This document shows positions 24,055 to 31,600 of a stretch of 64,000 nucleotides of DNA, piece by piece. Below the pieces are notes generated by a model that saw only the letters and a program-made list of their open reading frames with translations, did not search any database and was not told the origin of the DNA. The stretch is from Streptomyces prunicolor NBRC 13075 (GTDB taxonomy: Bacteria; Actinomycetota; Actinomycetes; Streptomycetales; Streptomycetaceae). How positions within the stretch are numbered: position 1 is the stretch's first letter; the number at the start of each line of letters is the position of its first letter. The translations under genes were made by a program, and so were the position numbers. Location: positions 148,301 through 212,300 of the forward strand of contig NZ_BARF01000084.1 in assembly GCF_000367365.1 (NCBI RefSeq), given 5' to 3'.

Positions 24055-24083
24055 CCTCGAAACACCGTCGAGGACAACTCGAC
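24055..24083 (-). promoter_or_regulatory. Triple SARP-like direct repeat
   Basis: Three heptamers on the plus strand, CCTCGAA, CGTCGAG and ACTCGAC, are each separated by exactly 4 bp; the TCGA cores begin at 24057, 24068 and 24079. This perfect 11-bp periodicity over three units matches known SARP targets. It lies 23-51 nt upstream of the GNAT start. Confidence 0.65.
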
Positions 24084-24182
24084 ACCAGGAACACGGGCAC
24101 ACCTGGGCCCCGTGCCCCTCCAGGACGTCGAAGTCCCGGAAGGCCACGGGGCCCGGTACGGCGGCGTGCGCGGGCGGACCCG

Positions 24183-24956
24183 TCAGGCCCCGCCCGTCAC
24201 CCGGAGGGTCTCGCCGTTGGTGTTGCCGTTGGCGGCGGAGCCGAGGAAGACGACGGCGTTCGCCACGTCCTGAGGCGCGGACATCCGCCCCGACGGCAGG
24301 CTCCTGCCCTTCTCCTCCAGGAACCCGGGCGGGACATGGGCCCGCACGGTCTCGGTGCTGGTCTGCCCCGGCACCACCATGTTGACCAGGATCCCGTCGG
24401 GCCCCAGCTCCCAGGCCAGGCTCCGCATCAGCCCGAACAGCCCGGACTTGCCCGCGCCGTACGCTCCCGCGCCCGCCTTGCCCGTGTCCGCGAGGCCCGC
24501 GCCGAGCAGCACCACCCGGCCCCACGGACGCCCGCGCATCCACGGCAGCGCCGCCTGCAGGGTGTGGAACACCGCCTCGACGGAGTTGCGCAGCACCTCC
24601 TGCCACTGCTTCGCCGGCACGTCCTCGAAGCGCGGCACGGGCTGCCCCGGACGCGGTATCGCCTCGCTCCAGACCACCGCGTTGGCCACCAGCACGTCGA
24701 TGCCGCCCCACTCCTCGGCGACCCTCCCCACCGCGTCCCGTACGCAGCTCTCGTCCGCGAGGTCGTACCGCACCACCAGAGGCGTGCCACCGGCCTCGGT
24801 CACCAGCCGGGCCGTCTCCCGGGCGCCGGCCTCGTTCGTGTGGAAGGTGATCGCGACCCTGGCCCCCTCCTCCGCGTACGCCACGGCCGTCGCCCGGCCG
24901 ATGCCGGAGGAGGCGCCGGTGACCAGCACCACCTTGTCCCGCAGATCCGTCTTCAT
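24183..24956 (-). CDS. Atypical short-chain dehydrogenase lacking the catalytic serine
   Basis: A 257-residue SDR-fold protein with a canonical cofactor motif TGASSGIGRA (14-23) and the YGAGK catalytic Tyr/Lys. At Tyr-13, where Ser is expected, it has Ala (VLLGAGLADTG...), and the usual NNAG is VANAVV. The C-terminus GNTNGETLRVTGG resembles enoyl-ACP-reductase-like and some antibiotic SDRs. It could be a ketoreductase with relaxed catalysis, a dehydratase/reductase-like protein or a non-catalytic partner. The start overlaps the stop of the BBE-like gene by 4 nt (ATGA). Confidence 0.85.
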   Translation of the reverse strand: MKTDLRDKVVLVTGASSGIGRATAVAYAEEGARVAITFHTNEAGARETARLVTEAGGTPLVVRYDLADESCVRDAVGRVAEEWGGIDVLVANAVVWSEAIPRPGQPVPRFEDVPAKQWQEVLRNSVEAVFHTLQAALPWMRGRPWGRVVLLGAGLADTGKAGAGAYGAGKSGLFGLMRSLAWELGPDGILVNMVVPGQTSTETVRAHVPPGFLEEKGRSLPSGRMSAPQDVANAVVFLGSAANGNTNGETLRVTGGA

Positions 24957-26404
24957 GACTCCACCTCGGTGGTCGGGGCACTGTGGCCGATGCTCTGCGC
25001 GTGCCGGAAGAAGTCCTCCGGGTCGTAGGCCCGCTTCACCGCACGCAGCCGGCTCCGGTTCTCGCCGAAGTACTCCGTCTCCCAGTCCCCGCCCACCCGG
25101 GAACTGGGGAAGTTGATGTACGAGCCGCAGGCGAGCGGCGCGAGTGCCGTCGCCGCGCGGTCGGCCAGGGCGGTCAGCCGCGCCGGGGCCGCCGCGTCTC
25201 CCGCCACGTCACGGCAGGCGAACTGATAGCCGATCAGGAACCGCGCGTCGCGGTGGGCGTAGGCCGTCGCGGTCCTCGGCACCCGGTTCGCCGCGCCGCC
25301 CAGCGCGATGCACAGCAGATAGCGTTCCTGGCCCACCGCGTCCAGCGCGGGATCCCAGGCGTCGAGCAGCGCCGCCGACTCCGCACGGGTCGCGGCCCGG
25401 CCGGTCAGCCGGTAACTCTGCCGGGTGTACGGATGCCGGTGGCCCTCGGCCTCGGGGCCGGTCCCGGTGCGATGGCACTGAGCCACCGTCTTCGAGCCGC
25501 ACAGCGCCTCGTGCATCACCTCGGCATATCCGCCCGGCGGGCCGACGGTCCTGCTCAGCGGCTTGCTCCCGGCCCGCTCCGCCAGTTCGTCCAGGCCGGC
25601 CCGCACCTCTTCGGCCGTGCCCAGGTGCACACCCCAGACCCGGACCACCGGACGCCCGCCGGGCCCGAACATACCCGGCAGCACCACCAGCGAGGTGCCG
25701 AGCTCGTCCGGCCCCTCGACGGCCCACTCCTGCCAGGCCGTCAGCACCTCCACGGCGTCGTCGTACGCCCAGAGCGTCTCGAACGCGACCAACGTGGGCG
25801 CCTCGACCGGCCGCACCTCGAACTCCGTGACGACCCCGAAGGTGCCGCCGCCACCGCCGCGCAGCGCCCAGTACAGATCGGGCTCCTCGGCGGCCGAGCA
25901 GCGGACGGTCCTGCCGTCCGCGAGCACCACGCGCGCGGCGGTGACCAGGTCGCTGCCCAGCCCGAACCGCCTGGTCTGCCAGCCGATCCCGCCGCCGGTC
26001 AGAAACCCGCCCGCACCGACCGTGGGAAAGGTGCCGGTGACGATCTGGCGGCCCCGGGTCCGCAGGACGTCCAGCGCGTCCAGCGACCGGACACCCGCCC
26101 CGAGACGCACCACGGCCTCCTCGGCCACCGTATGGCTCATCCGGGACAGGTCGACGACCAGCCCCTCACCGGTCGACCAGCCGTTGAAGCTGTGTCCACC
26201 GCCACGGACGTGCAGCCGCAGCCCCCGGTCCCGGGCATGGCGCACGCAGCGGGCGACGTCCTCCTCGGAGGCGCAGTACGCGACGGCGTACGGCTCGACG
26301 GTGTCGTACTCGGTGTTCTGCAGCTGTATGGCCAGGGCGTAGCCCGCATCGTCCGGCAGGACCAGCTCCCCACCGATCCGGTCCCGCAGCGCTGCCGCCC
26401 GCAT
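24953..26404 (-). CDS. Berberine-bridge-enzyme-like FAD-linked oxidase
   Basis: A 483-residue PCMH-type flavoprotein. His71 in VRGGGHSFNG is the expected 8-alpha histidyl-FAD site. The second attachment Cys found in bicovalent enzymes such as GilR appears to be Phe126 (VTGTFPTVGAGG), so monocovalent FAD is predicted. The C-terminal BBE domain is present (YFGENRSRLRAVKRAYDPEDFF). Family members oxidise alcohols, hemiacetals or phenols in aromatic polyketide pathways with O2 as acceptor. The ATG overlaps the stop of the upstream gene (TGATG), and it is coupled to the SDR downstream. Confidence 0.92.
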   Translation of the reverse strand: MRAAALRDRIGGELVLPDDAGYALAIQLQNTEYDTVEPYAVAYCASEEDVARCVRHARDRGLRLHVRGGGHSFNGWSTGEGLVVDLSRMSHTVAEEAVVRLGAGVRSLDALDVLRTRGRQIVTGTFPTVGAGGFLTGGGIGWQTRRFGLGSDLVTAARVVLADGRTVRCSAAEEPDLYWALRGGGGGTFGVVTEFEVRPVEAPTLVAFETLWAYDDAVEVLTAWQEWAVEGPDELGTSLVVLPGMFGPGGRPVVRVWGVHLGTAEEVRAGLDELAERAGSKPLSRTVGPPGGYAEVMHEALCGSKTVAQCHRTGTGPEAEGHRHPYTRQSYRLTGRAATRAESAALLDAWDPALDAVGQERYLLCIALGGAANRVPRTATAYAHRDARFLIGYQFACRDVAGDAAAPARLTALADRAATALAPLACGSYINFPSSRVGGDWETEYFGENRSRLRAVKRAYDPEDFFRHAQSIGHSAPTTEVES

Positions 26405-26772
26405 CAGTCGTCGATGCCGAACTTGCCGGCGGTCACCTTGGAGCCCGCATGCCCGCGCAACTTGGTGCCCTGCGGGTCGAAGAACTCGGCGCCGCCGGTG
26501 CCCTGCCACTCGGTGTCCGAGACGAACTCGCCCGACACCCGGACATGCGCCTCACCGACATGCTTTCCCTCGGGGTCGGCGGCCAGGATGTGGAAGCCGT
26601 ACTCGAAGGTGCCGGAGCCCGTGACCCGCCAGGTACCGAGGCCGATGTTCTTCGTATTGAGCTGGGTGGAGACGACCGAGCCGTCCGCGGAGAAGGAGAC
26701 CAGTCCGGGTACGGCCTTTCCGTCGTCGTCCAGGTGCGTGGTCCAGGTGCCGACCAGACGTGCGTCGCTCAT
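26404..26772 (-). CDS. Small lipocalin/allene-oxide-cyclase-like beta-barrel protein
   Basis: About 122 residues from the ATG at 26772, which has GAGGAG 8 nt upstream. The regular strand pattern LVGTWTTHLDDDGK, LVSFSADGSVV, GLGTWRVTGSGTFEYGFH, VRVSGEFVSDTEWQGTGGAEFFD is that of small eight-stranded barrels often called lipocalin-like or AOC-like. Members in antibiotic clusters bind hydrophobic intermediates or act as cyclases, but the role here is unknown. The same frame is open upstream to a GTG at 27054 with its own ribosome site, so a longer protein is possible. Confidence 0.65.
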   Translation of the reverse strand: MSDARLVGTWTTHLDDDGKAVPGLVSFSADGSVVSTQLNTKNIGLGTWRVTGSGTFEYGFHILAADPEGKHVGEAHVRVSGEFVSDTEWQGTGGAEFFDPQGTKLRGHAGSKVTAGKFGIDD

Positions 26773-27054
26773 CACGGTTCTCCTCGGGATCGGGAAGTGG
26801 GACGGTGCGGTCAGCCTTCCGGCCCGCTCTGGAGACGCGCTCGAGACGTCCTGTAGGTGGGCGCCGAACTCCGGGTGCCAGAGCGCGGCCACGTGCGTGG
26901 ACCCGAGCGCCACCAAGCCCCGGTAGGACGGCCACAGGCAGTACCGCACCAACCCCCGCCACAGACCGTCCAGGACGGTGCCGCGCGCCGGGACGGCGAT
27001 CTTGTCGGGATGCCCCTCCGGCAGTAGCCGGGGGTCGAACGGACGAACAGCCAC
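26773..27054 (-). other. In-frame coding extension upstream of the beta-barrel protein
   Basis: Ninety-four codons in the same frame as the beta-barrel gene, starting GTG at 27054 (GAGGAG 6 nt upstream, 32 nt after the methyltransferase stop). Third-position GC is high, and the reading (RPFDPRLLPEGHPDK, GTVLDGLWRGLVRYCLWPSYRGL, VAALWHPEFGAHL) looks like real protein, not spacer. No stop separates it from the barrel domain. It is either an N-terminal domain of one 216-residue protein or the relic of a separate gene. I do not recognise the family. Confidence 0.45.
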
Positions 27055-27086
27055 AGCGCGCTCCTCGGCATGAGTCCTCGGCACGG

Positions 27087-27581
27087 TCAGGCGGCGCAGA
27101 CCGCCATCTCCACGCCACCGTCGAAGGGAAGGGGCAGCGAGACGTAACCGCTGCCCGGAACCCGGATGTGGGCCAGGAACTCCGCACACCCTCCCGGCAC
27201 GTCCCGGACGCCGTACGCCACGATCACCGCACCCGGCAGCATCCTGGGCTCCATCAGCTTCAGCAGGGTCAGGAAGGACTCCGGCGGCCCCCCGAGCAGC
27301 AGCAGATCGACCGGTCCGGGCACGGCCGGCAGCAGCCGCTCCGGACTGCCCACCCGCACCTGTGCGTGCCGCCCGAGCCCGGCCTTCTCCACCGCCGCCG
27401 CGGCCAGATCAGCGCGTACGGTGTCCGGCTCGCAGCACAGGACCCGGCCCCGCCCGTTCTCCCGCAGCGCCGCCGCGATCCACGCGGTGGACGACTCGTC
27501 CGGGCAGCCGGCCTGGAGCACATTGAGCGGTCCGGCCGCCAGCACCAGTTGCCGCAGCAGGGTCGAGGTGGAATCAGGCAT
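27087..27581 (-). CDS. Small class I SAM-dependent methyltransferase
   Basis: A 164-residue Rossmann methyltransferase of the catechol-OMT-like (family 3) type. The region LNVLQAGCPDESSTAWIAAAL corresponds to the SAM motif I with unusual wording (AGCPDESS instead of GTGTGxS). VLCCEPD is the acidic loop after strand 2 and VDLLLLGG motif IV. It is shorter than typical 220-residue members because it lacks the N-terminal helix. It is inferred to be a tailoring methyltransferase; it is first in the operon with the barrel, BBE and SDR genes. GGGGAG lies 7 nt before the ATG. Confidence 0.8.
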   Translation of the reverse strand: MPDSTSTLLRQLVLAAGPLNVLQAGCPDESSTAWIAAALRENGRGRVLCCEPDTVRADLAAAAVEKAGLGRHAQVRVGSPERLLPAVPGPVDLLLLGGPPESFLTLLKLMEPRMLPGAVIVAYGVRDVPGGCAEFLAHIRVPGSGYVSLPLPFDGGVEMAVCAA

Positions 27582-27884
27582 GCGGAACTCCCCGTCACGA
27601 GTGTCGAGACATTCGAGATCTCCCGGCCGAGCGTTGCAGACCCCGCAGTCGGCGGGCGACGCCCCTGGACCGCTCCCCGAGCAAGCCTCCAGCCGCCCTC
27701 AAGTCCGCGGCCGAGCCCGGACGCTGCTCGTTTTCAGGGCACCGCTCATCCTCTGATACGCTTCCGCAGCGACGTCACCCCAGCTGACAAGCCCCTCCGT
27801 ACTCACCGGTACGAGCGGTGGAAACCCGGTGGGGACACGCAAAACGGTGTGCGACACTGAGGTCACTGGTTCGCACAACAACAA
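27582..27884. other. Intergenic region between the polyketide cluster and the tRNA locus
   Basis: No gene is seen in this 303-bp stretch. Two TCGAG words (27604, 27613) lie 22-31 nt before the methyltransferase but are 9 bp apart, not 11. The promoter of the tRNA-Asp/tRNA-Phe pair should lie near the right end. This is the boundary between accessory and core DNA. Confidence 0.5.
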
Positions 27885-27959
27885 GGTCCTGTGGAGCAGC
27901 TTGGAGTGCTCGCCACCCTGTCAAGGTGGAGGCCGCGGGTTCAAATCCCGTCAGGACCG
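27885..27959 (+). tRNA. tRNA-Asp (GTC), copy 1
   Basis: A 75-nt cloverleaf with acceptor GGTCCTG/CAGGACC, anticodon loop CTGTCAA (GTC) and T arm GCGGGTTCAAATCCCGT. No CCA is encoded. It is identical to the copy at 32730. Confidence 0.97.
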
Positions 27960-27983
27960 CTGAGGTTCCGCAAGGAATCTCGT

Positions 27984-28057
27984 GGCTGGGTAGCTCAGTT
28001 GGTACGAGCGATCGCCTGAAAAGCGATAGGTCGCCGGTTCGACCCCGGCCCCAGCCA
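27984..28057 (+). tRNA. tRNA-Phe (GAA)
   Basis: A 74-nt cloverleaf with acceptor GGCTGGG/CCCAGCC, anticodon loop CTGAAAA (GAA) and T loop GGTTCGACCCC. It lies 24 nt after tRNA-Asp and is probably co-transcribed with it. Confidence 0.97.
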
Positions 28058-28064
28058 CCGGATC

Positions 28065-28096
28065 GAAAGCCCTGTCCCACCCGGGACGGGGCTTTC
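28065..28096 (+). terminator. Terminator after tRNA-Phe
   Basis: Arms GAAAGCCCTGTCCC and GGGACGGGGCTTTC pair with one mismatch and a short loop, 8 nt after the tRNA. Confidence 0.75.
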
Positions 28097-28127
28097 GTCG
28101 TGACCGGACGACACAAGGCGGGGCGCG

Positions 28128-28454
28128 ATGGGTCAGGACGAGGCCAGAGGCATCCGGGACACGGACCTGGAGAAGATACGGGCGCGGTACGGACTGCTCG
28201 CGGTGGTCGGCAGCAACATCGCGATCACAGCGGTGGCGATCTTCGGCGTGTGGCAGCTGAACGGCGACCGCGCGGTGATCGTGGGCGTCCTGACCTCGGC
28301 GTTCACCGCGATGGCGGGGCTGACGACGGCGTACCTCGGCATCAAGGCGGTGTCCAACACGGCTCAGTCGATGTCCAAGGAGGCGGGCAGGCAGCAGGAC
28401 GCCGACCGCCAGCAGCAAGACGCCGGCACCAAATCAGGTACAGGCCAGCAATAA
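28128..28454 (+). CDS. Small two-span membrane protein, function unknown
   Basis: A 108-residue protein with an acidic N-terminus (about 20 residues) and two hydrophobic segments (about 22-44, GLLAVVGSNIAITAVAIFGV; about 50-75, AVIVGVLTSAFTAMAGLTTAYLG). The hydrophilic C-tail is rich in Gln and Asp. It resembles small conserved actinomycete membrane proteins without an assigned role. It stands alone between the tRNA terminator and hrpA. Confidence 0.75.
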   Translation: MGQDEARGIRDTDLEKIRARYGLLAVVGSNIAITAVAIFGVWQLNGDRAVIVGVLTSAFTAMAGLTTAYLGIKAVSNTAQSMSKEAGRQQDADRQQQDAGTKSGTGQQ

Positions 28455-28455
28455 C

Positions 28456-28530
28456 CAGCCCGTCCGGCGTTTGAGGACGAGGCCCCTTCAGGGCCGATCG
28501 GGGGTCTGGGGGCGGAGCCCCCAGGAACGG
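28456..28530. repeat. Dispersed Streptomyces intergenic repeat
   Basis: The words CAGCCCGTCCGGCGTTTGAG and GGGGTCTGGGGGCGGAGCCC belong to a widespread Streptomyces intergenic repeat. A copy in the opposite orientation lies at 37267-37315. The final part can fold (TGGGGGC/GCCCCCA) and may terminate the preceding gene. Confidence 0.6.
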
Positions 28531-28608
28531 CACCCTGACCCACCCGCACAACCCCCGCCGGCAAACCATTCGCCAGGAATTTCGCCGAGGTGAGATCCTG
28601 GACGGCGT

Positions 28609-31600
28609 ATGTCTACGCACCCCGCCTCCGCGCCCGGCACTTCCGCCCCCGCCCTCGGCGACCTCGCCCCCCGCCTGACCGAGCTGACCCTGCGCGACGC
28701 GCACCGGCTCGGGCGCAGGCTCGAAGGCGCGCGCAAGATCCGCAAGCCGGAGGCCCGCGCCGCCGCACTCGCCGAGATCGAGACCGAGGTCGCCCGCGGC
28801 GAGGAGCGGATGGCCGCGCGGCGCACCCGCATCCCGGCGATCTCGTATCCGGAACAGCTGCCGGTCAGCCAGAAGAAGGCCGACATCGCGGCCGCGATCC
28901 GCGATCACCAGGTCGTGATCGTCGCCGGTGAGACCGGCTCCGGCAAGACGACCCAGATCCCCAAGATCTGTCTCGAACTCGGCCGCGGCGTCCGCGGGAT
29001 GATCGGGCACACCCAGCCCCGCCGTATCGCCGCGCGCACCGTCGCGGAGCGCATCGCGGAGGAGATGGACACCCCGCTCGGCGAGGCCGTCGGCTGGAAG
29101 GTCCGTTTCACGGACCAGGTGAACCAGGAGTCGACGTTCATCAAGCTGATGACGGACGGCATCCTGCTCGCCGAGATCCAGACCGACCGCGAACTGCGCG
29201 CCTACGACACGATCATCATCGACGAGGCCCACGAGCGGTCCCTCAACATCGACTTCCTGCTCGGCTATCTCGCCCAACTGCTGCCCAAGCGACCGGACTT
29301 GAAGGTCGTCATCACCTCGGCGACCATCGACCCGGAGCGTTTCTCCCGGCACTTCGGCGACGCCCCGGTCATCGAGGTCAGCGGCCGGACGTATCCGGTG
29401 GAGGTGCGCTACCGCCCGCTCCTGGAGGACGAGTCCGAGGACTCCGACCGCGATCAGATCACCGCGATCTGCGACGCCGTGGAGGAGCTTCAGGGCGAGG
29501 GCAAGGGCGACATCCTCGTCTTCCTCTCCGGCGAGCGGGAGATCCGCGACACCGCCGACGCCCTGACGAAGAAGAACTACCGCTTCACCGAGGTCCTCCC
29601 CCTCTACGCCCGCCTCTCGCACGCCGAGCAGCACCGCGTGTTCCAGCAGCACACCGGCCGCAGGATCGTTCTGGCCACGAACGTCGCCGAGACCTCCCTC
29701 ACCGTCCCGGGCATCAAGTACGTCATCGACCCCGGCTTCGCCCGGATCAGCCGCTACAGCCACCGTACGAAGGTGCAGCGGCTGCCCATCGAGGCGGTCA
29801 GCCAGGCAAGTGCCAATCAGCGCAAGGGGCGTTGTGGCCGTACGTCGGACGGCATCTGCATCCGCCTGTACTCCGAGGACGACTTCCTCGCCCGTCCGGA
29901 GTTCACGGACGCGGAGATCCTGCGGACGAACCTCGCCTCCGTGATCCTGCAGATGACCGCGGCCGGTCTCGGTGAGATCGAGAAGTTCCCGTTCATCGAC
30001 CCGCCGGACCACCGCAACATCCGCGACGGCGTCCAACTTCTCCAGGAACTGGGCGCGTTGGACCCGGACGAGAAGGACCCGCGCAAGCGCCTCACGCAGA
30101 CCGGCCGCAAGCTCGCCCAGCTCCCCGTGGACCCACGCCTGGCCCGCATGGTCCTGGAGGCCGACAAGAACGGCTGCGTGCGCGAGGTCATGGTGATCGC
30201 CGCCGCGCTCTCCATCCAGGACCCGCGCGAACGCCCGGTGGACAAGCAGACGCAGGCGGACCAGCAACACGCCCGTTTCCGCGACGAGTCGAGCGACTTC
30301 CTAGCGTTCCTGAACATGTGGCGGTACATCCGCGAGCAGCAGAAGGAGCGCGGCTCGTCCGCGTTCCGTCGCATGTGCAAGCAGGAGTACCTGAACTTCC
30401 TCCGGATCCGTGAGTGGCAGGACATCTACAGCCAACTCCGCACGGTGGCAAAGCAGATGGGCATCCAGTTCAACGAGGAGGATGCCGCCGAGCACAGCGT
30501 CCACGTCTCCCTCCTCGCGGGCCTGCTGTCCCACATCGGCATGAAGGACGTGAAGAACGCCGGGGGGGAGGGTGGGAAAAACACAGCGAAGAACGAGTAT
30601 CTCGGCGCCCGCAGCGCCAAGTTCGCGATCTTCCCCGGCTCGGCCCTCTTCAAGAAGACCCCGCGCTTCGTCATGTCGGCGGAACTGGTGGAGACTTCAC
30701 GCCTCTGGGCCCGCGTCAACGCCAAGATCGAGCCAGAGTGGGTCGAGCCCCTCGCCGGCCACCTCCTCAAGCGGACGTACAGCGAACCGCACTGGGAGAA
30801 GGACCAGGCGGCCGTGATGGCCTTCGAGAAGGTCACGCTCTACGGCGTCCCGATCATCGCCCAGCGCAAGGTGAACTACGGCCGGATCGACCCGGAGGCG
30901 TCCCGCGAGCTGTTCATCCGCAACGCGCTGGTCGAGGGCGACTGGCGCACGCACCACAAGTTCTTCGCCGACAACCGCAGACTCCTCACCGAGGTCGAGG
31001 AGTTGGAGCATCGCGCGCGGCGCCGGGACATTCTGGTCGACGACGAGACGCTCTACGACTTCTACGATCAGCGAGTGCCCGAACACGTCGTCTCCGGCGC
31101 CCACTTCGACTCCTGGTGGAAGCACAAGCGGACCGAAGAAGGCAGAGAGCCCGAACTCCTGGACTTCGAGCGCTCGATGCTCATCAACGAGCGCGCGGGA
31201 GACATCAGCAAGGCCGACTATCCGGACTCCTGGCAGCAGGGGCAGCTCAAGTTCCGGGTGACGTACCAGTTCGAGCCGGGCGCGGACGCGGACGGTGTCA
31301 CGATCCACATCCCGCTCCAGGTCCTGAACCAGGTCACGGACGAGGGCTTCGACTGGCAGATCCCCGGATTGCGGGAAGAGGTGGTGACGGAGCTGATCCG
31401 CTCCCTCCCGAAGCCGATCCGCCGCAACTACGTCCCGGCCCCGAACTTCGCGCAGCGCTTCCTGGCGACGGCGTCGTCCCCGGAGGGGCGCAATCAAACA
31501 CAGTCCCTCCAAGAACCCCTCCCCACCACCATGGCCCGCGAGTTGAAGCGCATGGTCGGAGTCCCCTTCACCGCCGACGACTTCGACTGGTCGAAGGTCC

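Noticed and set aside
27603..27618. A SARP site upstream of the 27087 methyltransferase
   Set aside because: Two TCGA cores are present but 9 bp apart, not 11, so the geometry does not match the other sites.
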